From: Streptomyces guryensis
Lineage (GTDB): Bacteria; Actinomycetota; Actinomycetes; Streptomycetales; Streptomycetaceae
Direction of reading: 5' to 3'
DNA length: 64,000 nucleotides
Assembly: GCF_021261325.1 (NCBI RefSeq)
Contig: NZ_JAJSBI010000001.1
Span: 434,001 to 498,000 of the forward strand
In this document: piece by piece, positions 42,847-50,939 of the stretch
Numbering within the stretch: the first letter of the stretch is position 1
Layout of the letters: the number at the start of each line of letters is the position of its first letter
Position numbers and translations under genes: made by a program
Notes under the pieces: generated by a model
Databases searched by the model: none
Told to the model about the DNA's origin: nothing
Seen by the model: the letters and a program-made list of their open reading frames with translations, nothing else

Positions 42847-43197
42847 TCAGCTTGCGCGTACCTCGTACGTCGCCACCCGTACCGACTCGTCGTCCAGGCA
42901 CTGCCCGGTCTCCAGGTCGAAGCGCTGCTTGAGCAGCGGCGAGGCGACGAACGGGCGGCTTTGGTGGGTGCCGGTCAGGCCGCGGGAGAGGACCGCCGCG
43001 CCGCCGAAGGGATCGCGGTTGTCGATGGCGTACAGCTCACCCGAGCGGTCGCGGAACAGGGCCACCTGACGGCCGTCCGGCAGCAGGGCCGCAACCCCGC
43101 GGCCCGGCAGCAGGGCGTTCAGGTCGCAGACCGTGAACCAGCCGTCCTTGAGCTCGAGTTGGACCTTCAGGTCGGTCGTTTCGGGTGCCAGGGTCAT
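42847..43197 (-). CDS. nirD: Nitrite reductase small subunit NirD
   Basis: A 116-residue Rieske-like domain. The fold landmarks DGRQVALFRDRSGELYAI and NRDPFGGAAVLSRG are present, with FDLETGQCLDD near the C-terminus. As in other assimilatory NirD proteins, the Rieske [2Fe-2S] Cys/His ligands are missing, so it is structural or regulatory for NirB. The ATG overlaps the nirB stop (ATGA), so the subunits are translationally coupled. Part of the nitrite-to-ammonium step. Confidence 0.93.
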   Translation of the reverse strand: MTLAPETTDLKVQLELKDGWFTVCDLNALLPGRGVAALLPDGRQVALFRDRSGELYAIDNRDPFGGAAVLSRGLTGTHQSRPFVASPLLKQRFDLETGQCLDDESVRVATYEVRAS

Positions 43198-45788
43198 CGC
43201 TGGGCGCTCCCTTCCAGGGGACGGTGGCCGATGGTCAGCAGCGGCAGGTCGGGCTTGATCTGGTCGCGCTCCGGGACGAAGCCGACGACCGGGTCGGGGG
43301 TGTCGGGGGCGTTCACGAAGGACACGAACCGGGCGAGCTTCTCCGGGTTGTTGATGGTGGTCGCCCACTCGTCGGCGTAGTTCGCCACGTGGTCCGCCAT
43401 CAGGGACTCCAGCTCCTCGCAGATGCCGAGGGAGTCCTCCACCACCACGTCGCGTACGTGGTCCAGGCCGCCGGGGATGCGCTCCAGCCAGGTCGAGGTG
43501 CGCTCCAGGCGGTCGGCGGTGCGGATGTAGAACATCAGGAACCGGTCGATCAGGCGGACCAGTTCGGCGTCGGAGAGGTCCTGCGCGAGGAGGTCCGCGT
43601 GGCGCGGGGTGGCGCCGCCGTTGCCGCCGACGTACAGGTTCCAGCCGTTGGAGGTGGCGATGACGCCGAAGTCCTTCGACTGGGCCTCGGCGCACTCGCG
43701 GGCGCAGCCGGAGACCGCCGACTTGAGCTTGTGCGGTGACCTCAGGCCCCGGTAGCGCAGCTCCAGGTCGATGGCCATGCGGACGGAGTCCTGGACGCCG
43801 TAGCGGCACCAGGTCTGGCCCACGCAGGACTTGACGGTGCGCAGGGCCTTTCCGTAGGCGTGGCCGGACTCGAAGCCGGCGTCCACCAACCGGGCCCAGA
43901 TCAGGGGGAGTTGCTCGACCCGGGCGCCGAACATGTCGATCCGCTGGCCACCGGTGATCTTCGTGTAGAGGCCGAAGTCGCGGGCGATCTCGCCGATCAC
44001 GATCAGGCCCTCGGGGGTGACCTCACCGCCGGGGATGCGCGGGACGACCGAGTACGAGCCGTTCTTCTGCAGGTTGGCGAGGAAGTGGTCGTTGCTGTCC
44101 TGAAGGGCCGCCTGCTCGCCGTCCAGGACGTAGCCGCTCACGCCGATCGTCGGGGCGAGGGAGGCGATGATCGAGCCGACCGCGGGCTTGCAGATCTCGC
44201 AGCCGTCGCCGCCCTTGGCCTCGTCGCGGCCGTAGCGGTCCAGCAGGTCCTGGTAGGTGTTGATGCGCAGGGCGAGGACGATCTCGTAGAGCTCCTCGCG
44301 GGTCTGCGAGAAGCAGCCGCACAGGCCCTTGTCGACCTCGACGCCGGACGCCTCCAGCTCGGCCGTGACCAGCTGGCCCAGCACCTTGACGCAGCTGCCG
44401 CAGGTCGTACCGGCCTTGGTGCACTTCTTCACCTCGGGCACGGTCGTGCACTGGTGGTCGGTGACCGCGGCGCGGATCGTGCCCTTGCGGACGTTGTTGC
44501 AGGAACAGATGATCGCGTCGTCCGGCAGCGCGGTCGGGCCGAGCTGGACGGACTCGCCGGCGCCGGCGGGCAGCACCAGCGACTCGGGCGAGACCGGCGG
44601 GACGGAGCCGGTGAAGGCCTTCAGCGTGCCGTACGCCTCCGCGTCGCCGACCAGGATGCCGCCGAGCAGCGTGCCGTCCCTGCCGATGACCAGCTTCTTG
44701 TACAGGCCCGCGCGCGAGTCGGAGTAGACGACGTCCAGGCAGTCCTCGGTGGCGCCGTGCGCGTCACCGAATGACGCCACGTCCACGCCGAGCAGCTTCA
44801 GCTTGGTGGAGAGGTCGGCGCCGGTGAACGTCAACTGCTCAGTCTCGTCCTGGGCGATGGTCGCGGCGGCCGTCTCGGCCTGCTCGTAACCCGGGGCGAC
44901 CAGGCCGTACACCCGGCCGTCGGAGGCCAGCGCGCACTCGCCGATCGCGAAGACGTGCGGGTCGGAGACCGTACGGCACTGCTCGTCGACCGTGATGCCG
45001 CCGCGCTCGCCGACGGTGAGGCCGCAGTCGCGGGCCAGCTGGTCGCGAGGGCGGACGCCGGCGCTGAACACCACCAGGTCGGTGGCGAGTTCGGAGCCGT
45101 CGGAGAGCTTCATGCCGGTGACGGCTCCGTCCTCGCCGACCACGATCTCCTGCGTGCCGACGCCCGTGTGGACGGTCAGGCCCATCTCCTCGATGGTGCG
45201 AAGGAGGGCCGCGCCGCCGCCGTCGTCGACCTGGACGGGCATCAGACGCGGCGCGAACTCCACGATGTGGGAGGTGAGACCGAGGCCCTTCAGCGCACCC
45301 GCGGCCTCAAGGCCCAGCAGACCACCGCCGACCACCGCACCGGTGGTGCGGGTCTTCGCGTACTCCTCGATCGCGAGAAGGTCCTCGATCGTGCGGTAGA
45401 CGAAGCAGCCCTCGGCGTCCTTGTTCGGGACCGGCGGCACGAAGGGGAAGGAGCCGGTGGCCAGGACGAGGGTCTCGTACTCGAAGACCTTGCCGGACCT
45501 CGCCGTGACCTTCTTCGCCTCGCGGTCGACCGTCTCGGCCGGGTCGCCGACGTACAGCTCGATGCCGTGGTCGTTGATGAACTCCATGTCGGTCATGGAG
45601 AGATCCTCGGGCGTCCTGCCCGAGAAGTACGAGGTCAGCGCGACGCGGTCGTATGCGGGACGCGGCTCCTCGCACAGCACGACCACGCGGTGCGTGGCGG
45701 TCAGGCCGCGCTCGGCGAGCGCTTCGAGGAAGCGCTGGCCGACCATGCCGTGGCCGACGAGCACGATCGTGGGGGTGCCGGTGGACAT
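43194..45788 (-). CDS. nirB: NADH-dependent assimilatory nitrite reductase large subunit NirB
   Basis: 864 residues. Domain order is an N-terminal FAD/NAD(P) oxidoreductase module (LVGHGMVGQRFLEAL, VVGGGLLGLEAAGAL), a BFD-like [2Fe-2S] domain (CSCNNVRKG, CTKAGTTCGSC), then a sulfite/nitrite reductase module. The siroheme and [4Fe-4S] Cys lie in SCVGQTWCRYGVQDS and SAVSGCARECAEAQ. It reduces nitrite to ammonium with six electrons from NADH. The ATG shares one base with the stop of the upstream oxidoreductase gene. Confidence 0.95.
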   Translation of the reverse strand: MSTGTPTIVLVGHGMVGQRFLEALAERGLTATHRVVVLCEEPRPAYDRVALTSYFSGRTPEDLSMTDMEFINDHGIELYVGDPAETVDREAKKVTARSGKVFEYETLVLATGSFPFVPPVPNKDAEGCFVYRTIEDLLAIEEYAKTRTTGAVVGGGLLGLEAAGALKGLGLTSHIVEFAPRLMPVQVDDGGGAALLRTIEEMGLTVHTGVGTQEIVVGEDGAVTGMKLSDGSELATDLVVFSAGVRPRDQLARDCGLTVGERGGITVDEQCRTVSDPHVFAIGECALASDGRVYGLVAPGYEQAETAAATIAQDETEQLTFTGADLSTKLKLLGVDVASFGDAHGATEDCLDVVYSDSRAGLYKKLVIGRDGTLLGGILVGDAEAYGTLKAFTGSVPPVSPESLVLPAGAGESVQLGPTALPDDAIICSCNNVRKGTIRAAVTDHQCTTVPEVKKCTKAGTTCGSCVKVLGQLVTAELEASGVEVDKGLCGCFSQTREELYEIVLALRINTYQDLLDRYGRDEAKGGDGCEICKPAVGSIIASLAPTIGVSGYVLDGEQAALQDSNDHFLANLQKNGSYSVVPRIPGGEVTPEGLIVIGEIARDFGLYTKITGGQRIDMFGARVEQLPLIWARLVDAGFESGHAYGKALRTVKSCVGQTWCRYGVQDSVRMAIDLELRYRGLRSPHKLKSAVSGCARECAEAQSKDFGVIATSNGWNLYVGGNGGATPRHADLLAQDLSDAELVRLIDRFLMFYIRTADRLERTSTWLERIPGGLDHVRDVVVEDSLGICEELESLMADHVANYADEWATTINNPEKLARFVSFVNAPDTPDPVVGFVPERDQIKPDLPLLTIGHRPLEGSAQR

Positions 45789-47014
45789 CAGGAGCCTCCA
45801 TCGTTGGTGAGCAGGTGGAGCAGTGGGGCGCCGTTGGCGGGGAGCGGCTCTGCCCCCTCCCAGGCGCGCGCGAGCGCGCCGACGGTGCCGAGTTCGCCGA
45901 CGAGGACCCCGCCGACCAGGCGGTCGTCGCGGACGACGACCTTGCGGTAGGTGCCACGGGTGGCGTCGGCCAGCTGGACGACGTCGTCGCCGGGCCGCGC
46001 CTCCGTCTCGCCGAACGCGGCGAGGTCGAAACTTCCCAGGGGAGCGTCGTGCCCGGTGAGCGTGAGCCGGGTCAGCGCACGGGTGCCGCTGTAGCGAGCG
46101 CTCGTGCGGCCGGACAGCAACTCGGCCAGGACTTCCGCCTGTTCGAGCGCCGGGGCGGCGAGACCGTAGACCTCGCCGTCGTGCTGGACGCAGTCGCCGA
46201 TCGCCCGGATGTGCGGGTCGGAGGTGCGGAGCTCGTCGTCGACGACGATCCCCTTGCGCACCTCGAGACCGGCGATCTGCGCGAGGCCCACGCGAGGGTG
46301 CACCCCGCAGGACAGCACCACCAGGTCCGCGTCGAGGGCGTACCCGTCGTGCATCTCGACCGAGCGGACCGCGCCGCCCACGCAGCGCACGTCGCGCACC
46401 CGGCACTCGGTGTGGATCTCGACGCCGAGGTCCTTGAGGTGCCGCTGCACGAGCTTCGAGGCGCTCGGGTCGAGTTGGCGCTCCATGAGCCGCTCGCCCT
46501 GCTGGGCGAGGACGACCTGGGCGCCGCGCCGGGCGAGCGCGCGGGCCGCGGAGACCCCGAGGAGCCCGCCGCCGATGACGACCGCCTTCACCCCCGGCCG
46601 CACGGCCTTCGACAGCCCCAGGCAGTCGTCCATGGTCCGGAACGCGTGCACGCCCTCGGGCAGCACGTGGTCCGGGGTGAACAGTCCGCGCAGCGGCGGG
46701 AGCACCGGGTTGGAGCCGGTGGCCAGGACCAGCGTGTCGTATGCGATCTTCGAGCCGTCCGCGCACTCGACGGTCCGCTCGGCGCGGTCGATGCCGGTGA
46801 CCCGGGCGCGGGTCAGCTCCGCGGGCGCCGGCAGCGCGATCACCTCGGGGCTGTACCGCCCGGCCAGCACTTCGGCGAGAAGCACCCTGTTGTACGGGCG
46901 GTGCTCCTCCTCGCCGATCAGCGTCACGGGCGTGCCGAGCTCACCGAGCCGCCGGGCGAGACGGACGCCCGCGAGCCCGGCGCCGATCACCACCACACGC
47001 GTATTCGAGGTCAT
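45788..47014 (-). CDS. NirB-type FAD/NAD(P) oxidoreductase, first gene of the nir operon
   Basis: 408 residues, equal to the N-terminal half of NirB: VVVIGAGLAGVRLARRL for FAD, VVIGGGLLGVSAARAL for NAD(P), and ASGDxx-type IGDCVQH. There is no iron-sulfur or siroheme domain. It likely feeds electrons to nitrate or nitrite reductase; NasA here has no obvious electron-transfer partner, so this protein could serve nitrate reduction. A GlnR-type box lies 13 nt upstream of the ATG at 47014. Confidence 0.88.
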   Translation of the reverse strand: MTSNTRVVVIGAGLAGVRLARRLGELGTPVTLIGEEEHRPYNRVLLAEVLAGRYSPEVIALPAPAELTRARVTGIDRAERTVECADGSKIAYDTLVLATGSNPVLPPLRGLFTPDHVLPEGVHAFRTMDDCLGLSKAVRPGVKAVVIGGGLLGVSAARALARRGAQVVLAQQGERLMERQLDPSASKLVQRHLKDLGVEIHTECRVRDVRCVGGAVRSVEMHDGYALDADLVVLSCGVHPRVGLAQIAGLEVRKGIVVDDELRTSDPHIRAIGDCVQHDGEVYGLAAPALEQAEVLAELLSGRTSARYSGTRALTRLTLTGHDAPLGSFDLAAFGETEARPGDDVVQLADATRGTYRKVVVRDDRLVGGVLVGELGTVGALARAWEGAEPLPANGAPLLHLLTNDGGS

Positions 47015-47026
47015 GCCTAGGAGCGT

Positions 47027-47064
47027 GCGATGCCGGTGTTACCCGGCAGCATCACATCTGTTTC
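47027..47064 (-). promoter_or_regulatory. GlnR-type box upstream of the nir operon
   Basis: Read on the minus strand, the half-sites are GAAAC-n6-GATGC-n6-GTAAC-n6-ATCGC. Two a-type pentamers lie 22 bp apart, as in known Streptomyces GlnR boxes. The same layout and the same 13-nt distance to the start occur before nasA. I recall that nirB is a GlnR target in S. coelicolor. Confidence 0.55.
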
Positions 47065-47221
47065 CCGCGAGGAACGCTGCCCTCAGCACCAGCCCGGCGA
47101 GGGTGTGAGGGTTCGGAGGACGGGCCGGGCGCGCGCTGTGAGGAGAGGGGCGCGGGCCACGTCCCGGGGGCCGAAGCTCAGAAGTCGCTCAGGTCGATGG
47201 ACGCTGCATGTATCCCGTCCC

Positions 47222-47227
47222 TAGGGT
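47222..47227 (+). promoter_or_regulatory. -10 element (TAGGGT), leaderless start of the TSUP gene
   Basis: TAGGGT ends 7 nt before the ATG at 47235. Confidence 0.5.
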
Positions 47228-47234
47228 CGCGATC

Positions 47235-48017
47235 ATGCCCGACATATCGCTGACCACCGTCGTCGTCCTGTGTCTCGCGGCGCTCGCGGCCGGCTGGATC
47301 GACGCCGTGGTCGGAGGCGGGGGCCTGCTCCTGCTCCCCGTTCTGCTGCTCGGCCTGCCGCCCGGCACCTCCGCCGCGCACGCCCTCGGCACCAACAAGG
47401 CGGTGGCCATCGTCGGCACCTCGGGCGCCGCGGTGACCTACGCCCGCAAGGCGCCCGTCGACGTCCGACTGGCTGTACGGATCGGGCTGGCGGCCCTCGT
47501 CGGCTCCTCCACCGGTGCCTTCTTCGCGGCCGGGATGAGCGCGGAGGTCCTCAAGCCGGTGATCATGGTGGTGCTGCTCGCGGTCGCCGCCTTCGTCATC
47601 CTGCGCCCCGCCTTCGGCACGGCCCCCGCGACCGGCCCGGCCTCGCGCCGCCAGATCCTCGCCGCGATCGGCCTCGCGGGCCTGGGCATCGGCTTCTACG
47701 ACGGTCTGATCGGCCCCGGCACCGGCACGTTCCTCGTCCTCGCGCTCACCGCCGTCCTCCACCTCGACCTGGTCACCGCCTCCGCCACCGCGAAGATCGT
47801 CAACTGCTGCACCAACGCGGGCGCCCTCGCGATGTTCGCCTGGCAGGCCACGGTGCTGTGGCAACTGGCGGCCCTGATGGCCGTGTTCAATCTGGCGGGC
47901 GGCACCCTCGGCGCGCACACCGCACTGAAGAAGGGCAGCGGTTTCGTACGGGTCGTGCTGCTGACGGTGGTGTTCGCGCTGGTGGCGAAAATGGCGTACG
48001 AGCAGTGGGTGGCCTGA
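47235..48017 (+). CDS. TSUP-family (TauE/SafE) membrane transporter
   Basis: 260 residues with about eight membrane helices arranged in two repeats. Both repeat signatures are visible: VGGGGLLLLPVLL with HALGTNKAVA in the first, and GFYDGLIGPGTGTFLVLAL with TASATAKIVN in the second. Family members export or import sulfonates, sulfite or other anions. It is divergent from the nir operon, and sulfite or nitrite handling is possible; the substrate is not settled by sequence. The upstream in-frame start at 47208 is disfavoured by the leaderless promoter. Confidence 0.9.
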   Translation: MPDISLTTVVVLCLAALAAGWIDAVVGGGGLLLLPVLLLGLPPGTSAAHALGTNKAVAIVGTSGAAVTYARKAPVDVRLAVRIGLAALVGSSTGAFFAAGMSAEVLKPVIMVVLLAVAAFVILRPAFGTAPATGPASRRQILAAIGLAGLGIGFYDGLIGPGTGTFLVLALTAVLHLDLVTASATAKIVNCCTNAGALAMFAWQATVLWQLAALMAVFNLAGGTLGAHTALKKGSGFVRVVLLTVVFALVAKMAYEQWVA

Positions 48018-48020
48018 CGC

Positions 48021-48026
48021 TACGGT
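48021..48026 (+). promoter_or_regulatory. -10 element (TACGGT), leaderless start of the CPT-like gene
   Basis: TACGGT ends 6 nt before the ATG at 48033. Confidence 0.5.
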
Positions 48027-48032
48027 GACCCG

Positions 48033-48635
48033 ATGGCGACCCAGGTGATCGTGCTCAACGGCGGTTCCAGCTCCGGCAAGTCGGGGATCGTGCGGTGTCT
48101 GCAGGCGGTGCTGCCGCAGCCGTGGCTGGCGTTCGCGATCGACACACTGGTCGATTCGATGCCCGCCTCCCTGCGGGCCTCGCTCGTCGCTCCGGACGGC
48201 GGGGTGAGCGTCGGGCCGGAGTTCCGGACGCTTCAGACGGCGTGGATGGAGGGCGTCGCGGCGACCGCCCGCGCGGGCGTCCCGGTCGTCATCGACGACG
48301 TGTTCCTCGGCGGCGCGGAATCCCAGGAGGGGTGGCGGAAGGTCCTGACCGGCCTGGGCGTCCTGTGGGCCGGTGTCCGCTGCGAGGCTGCGGTCGCCGC
48401 GGGCCGGGAGATCGCGCGGGGCGACCGGGTGCGGGGGATGGCGGAGCAGCAGGCGGAGCTGGTCCACCGGGGCGTGGTGTACGACGTCGAGGTGGACACC
48501 ACGCACACGGAGTCGCTGGAGTGTGCGCTGACCATCGCGCAGGCGGTGCTCAGCGGCTCCGTACAGCCGTCCTCGGCCGGCTGTCGTCAGCGGCTCGCGG
48601 TGAGATGCGCGAACACGACCACGTTCCCCTCGTAG
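48033..48635 (+). CDS. Chloramphenicol phosphotransferase-like P-loop kinase
   Basis: 200 residues. The P-loop is [14 protein letters not shown] (residues about 8-21), and [10 protein letters not shown] is the catalytic Asp/Walker B region as in Cpt of S. venezuelae. The final 22 residues extend past the usual family length (about 178) and run 49 nt into the 3' end of the convergent sortase gene. Cpt phosphorylates the primary hydroxyl of chloramphenicol; many relatives have other substrates, so resistance is not implied. Confidence 0.82.
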   Translation: MATQVIVLNGGSSSGKSGIVRCLQAVLPQPWLAFAIDTLVDSMPASLRASLVAPDGGVSVGPEFRTLQTAWMEGVAATARAGVPVVIDDVFLGGAESQEGWRKVLTGLGVLWAGVRCEAAVAAGREIARGDRVRGMAEQQAELVHRGVVYDVEVDTTHTESLECALTIAQAVLSGSVQPSSAGCRQRLAVRCANTTTFPS

Positions 48636-49210
48636 CCGGTCGACCGCGAATACCCCCCGCCGCAGGTGATCACCCGCAGCTCGGGCCGGTCCGCGGCGCC
48701 GTACACCTTCTCGTCCGGGAAGTGCGCGTCGTCGTACACCTCGACCGCGTCCACCGAGAAGAGCGCGGTGCTCCCGTCCCGCCGGTCCACCTCGATGCGG
48801 CTGCCCTTCTTCAGCGCACCGAGGTCATAGAAGACGGCGGGGCCGTCCGCATTGTCGACATGGCCCGCGACGACGGCGGTCCCCTTCTCCCCGGGGGTGG
48901 TGCCGGCCTCGTACCAGCCGGCGAGGTTCCGCTTCGCGGCCGGCGGTACGTCGAGGCTGCCGGACGGGGTGAGGGCGAGGCCCATGAGGGGGGCGTCCAC
49001 ATGGATCGACGGGATGCGGATGCGGTCGGGCGGGGAGGGGGGCAGCGCGGGCGCGCCGCGCGGTTCGCCACCCTGGCCACTGCGGGCCGCCTGCGCGGCG
49101 GACGGCTGCGGCGGGGCGTGCGTCCCGGCGCCGCTGCCGAGCAGCCACGCGCCGGAGCACAGGGCGACCACGGTGACGGTCCCTATCGCCCCGTTGCTGA
49201 CTCTGCGCAC
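48587..49210 (-). CDS. Class F sortase
   Basis: 207 residues with an N-terminal membrane anchor (about 9-26), a Pro-rich linker and the sortase beta-barrel. Catalytic His117 is in VVAGHVDN, Cys183 in [11 protein letters not shown], and Arg189 completes the triad. Class F sortases are actinobacterial cysteine transpeptidases that attach or process surface proteins. The 49328-49852 secreted protein lies just upstream and reads in the same direction, possibly its partner. The gene ends in a 49-nt overlap with the CPT-like gene. Confidence 0.9.
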   Translation of the reverse strand: MRRVSNGAIGTVTVVALCSGAWLLGSGAGTHAPPQPSAAQAARSGQGGEPRGAPALPPSPPDRIRIPSIHVDAPLMGLALTPSGSLDVPPAAKRNLAGWYEAGTTPGEKGTAVVAGHVDNADGPAVFYDLGALKKGSRIEVDRRDGSTALFSVDAVEVYDDAHFPDEKVYGAADRPELRVITCGGGYSRSTGYEGNVVVFAHLTASR

Positions 49211-49327
49211 GCGAGCCTCCTGCCTGACTCGTACGGGTGAACCCGGCCCCCTCCGGGCCGCGAGGGGCGTCGGACCCGGAGGGGGAGGGACATGCGGTAC
49301 CGGTGGACGGACAGCGGAGGGTGTCCG

Positions 49328-49852
49328 TCAGATCCCGTCGCCTCTCGCCCGGCGATGCAGGAGCCAGGTACCGCCCGCGGCGGCGACGGCGAGAGCCGTC
49401 ACGCCGGCCGCGGTCTGCACGGGATCGGGGCCCAGGGCGCCGCCGACCCCCGTCTTCACACTGCCGCGGGGCTCCTGCCCGCGGGGCGCGGTCATGGTCA
49501 CCACCAGGTCGCCCTTGACCTGCCGGTTGCTTTCGGCGCACTTCGCGACGATCTCGTACGTCCCCGGCTGGGCGCTCGGCGGTACCCGGAACTGCCCGAC
49601 CGCCTCGCCGTCGTGCGCGCTCGGCGCCAGGGTGAAGACACCGGCCCCCACCGCTCCGGCGTCGCCCGCCGCCGCGCCGTCCGTGCCGCACTCCGCGGTG
49701 TTCACCGTGATCTGGGTGCCCGGCACCGCCTGGGAGGGGAAAACCTCCAGGCCGCCGTCCCCCTCGTCGTCGGCGTACGCGGGCGCGGCCACGAAGCCCG
49801 CGGCTGCCACGGCGAGTGCGGTACCGGTCAGCAGACGGGCGGTACGTCGCAT
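49328..49852 (-). CDS. Secreted membrane-anchored protein upstream of the sortase
   Basis: 174 residues with a signal peptide (LLTGTALAVAAAGFVAAPAYA), an extracellular beta-type domain (residues about 28-122, PGTQITVNTAECG to GTYEIVAKCAESN, possible disulfide), then a C-terminal helix (TAAGVTALAVAAAGGTWLL) and basic tail HRRARG. This is the layout of a wall-sorted or membrane-anchored protein, although no LPXTG or LAXTG motif was found. It may be a sortase F-linked surface protein; that is inference. Confidence 0.8.
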   Translation of the reverse strand: MRRTARLLTGTALAVAAAGFVAAPAYADDEGDGGLEVFPSQAVPGTQITVNTAECGTDGAAAGDAGAVGAGVFTLAPSAHDGEAVGQFRVPPSAQPGTYEIVAKCAESNRQVKGDLVVTMTAPRGQEPRGSVKTGVGGALGPDPVQTAAGVTALAVAAAGGTWLLHRRARGDGI

Positions 49853-50121
49853 CGGTGTTCCTCCGAGCTCTCTTCGGTGTCCCCTGCCCTTCCGAGGTAA
49901 GTGGCAGCCGCGCGAGCGCGCTTCCTGAAGGTCTGTCAGAAATGCGGTGAATGGGTGTCAGATCCGTGCGCGACGCGGTCGCTCGGGTGGACTTTCAGCA
50001 GGTCACCGGCGTGGGGCAGGGGTTGTGCGGAACAGCACCCGAAGGGCGCAGGGGAGCGCGTGTGAACGGGTGACCCCGCTGATCGCGGCGCGCACGCCGC
50101 TGACAAGGAGGGTTGCTCTTG
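49853..50121. other. Gap with no supported gene
   Basis: Between the secreted protein and the flavin reductase promoter. Short open frames occur but lack start signals and coding character. Nothing else was recognised except the SoxR-type promoter at its right end. Confidence 0.5.
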
Positions 50122-50146
50122 ACCTCAAGAAAGGTTGAGGTACGAG
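50119..50146 (+). promoter_or_regulatory. SoxR/MerR-type promoter of the flavin reductase gene
   Basis: The operator ACCTCAA-N6-TTGAGGT (50122-50141) lies between a TTGACC -35 (50119-50124) and a TACGAG -10 (50141-50146). It closely resembles the Streptomyces SoxR box (CCTCAAG..TTGAGG core). I recall SoxR controlling an NADPH-dependent FMN reductase, SCO2478, in S. coelicolor, which fits this gene's position. Confidence 0.65.
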
Positions 50147-50156
50147 GCTGGGCCGC

Positions 50157-50765
50157 ATGCAGATCAAAGACGCACCCCTCAATGCGGACGATGTCGAGGC
50201 CCCTCTCGCTGTGACCCTTGTCGTCGGGAGCAACCGCCACGGCCGCTTCGGCCCCGTCGTCGCCGACTGGCTCCTGGGCCGTATGCGCGACCGCGACGAC
50301 CTGCTCCCCGCGGTCCTCGACGTGGCCGACGCGAACCTTCCCACGACCTTCGCCCCGACCTCCGCAGCGATGGCGGCACGCTCCTCGGTCACCCCGAAAC
50401 TCGCGGCCGCGGACGCCTTCGTCGTCCTCACCCCCGAGTACAACCACTCCTACCCGGCCGGCCTCAAGAACCTCATCGACTGGCACTTCACCGAATGGCA
50501 GGCCAAGCCCGTCGCCCTCGCCTCATACGGCGGCCTCTCGGGCGGCCTGCGCGCGGTCGAACACCTCCGCCAGGTCTTTGCCGAACTCCACGCGGTCACC
50601 CTCCGCGACACGGTGTCCTTCCACAACGCGGGGGCGTCCTTCGACGAGGGACGGCTCAAGGATCCGTCGGGCCCGGAGGCGGCGGCGAAGGTGATGCTGG
50701 ACCAGCTGGTGTGGTGGGGGAGGGGGTTGCGGGAGGCGCGGGAGCGGCGACCCTACGGGGCATGA
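50157..50765 (+). CDS. NADPH-dependent FMN reductase (SoxR-regulon type)
   Basis: A 202-residue flavodoxin-like fold. VVGSNRHGRFGPVVADW binds the FMN phosphate, and LTPEYNHSYPAGLKNLIDW is the family motif. It reduces flavins or quinones with NADPH, useful against redox-cycling antibiotics. The start lies about 11 nt after the -10 of a SoxR-type promoter, giving a very short leader. The frame stays open after its stop to 50870. Confidence 0.9.
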   Translation: MQIKDAPLNADDVEAPLAVTLVVGSNRHGRFGPVVADWLLGRMRDRDDLLPAVLDVADANLPTTFAPTSAAMAARSSVTPKLAAADAFVVLTPEYNHSYPAGLKNLIDWHFTEWQAKPVALASYGGLSGGLRAVEHLRQVFAELHAVTLRDTVSFHNAGASFDEGRLKDPSGPEAAAKVMLDQLVWWGRGLREARERRPYGA

Positions 50766-50870
50766 GTCAAGGCCGTATACGACGACTTCCTCGACATCCA
50801 CGGCGGCATCTGCGGCAAGACCCGCCTGGACTGGTACGAGGGCAACGGCTTCGAGTACTGGCCCTGGTGA
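50766..50870 (+). pseudogene. In-frame coding-like tail after the flavin reductase stop
   Basis: The same frame continues beyond the TGA at 50763-50765 for 34 codons: VKAVYDDFLDIHGGICGK, then TRLDWYEGNGFEYWPW and a stop. It has no start codon, but the aromatic, Gly-rich pattern is unlike random out-of-frame translation in this GC-rich DNA. It is probably the C-terminal remnant of another gene; the family was not recognised. Confidence 0.4.
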
Positions 50871-50939
50871 CGAGAACGGCCGGACGGCCGCCCCGGTCGA
50901 TCAACGAGGCGGCCGCCCGCGCGTTCACCGCACCGTCGA

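Noticed and set aside
43194..46766. NirB start at the far end of its open frame, giving 1190 residues
   Set aside because: The extra N-terminal third is out-of-frame translation of the upstream oxidoreductase gene. The ATG at 45788 begins the FAD-binding strand correctly.
48033..48635. Calling the CPT-like gene a chloramphenicol resistance gene
   Set aside because: The P-loop and fold are shared by many kinases of other function, and no chloramphenicol biosynthesis or efflux context is present.
49947..50138. 63-codon ORF before the flavin reductase
   Set aside because: It runs through the SoxR-type promoter, lacks a ribosome-binding site and has random composition.
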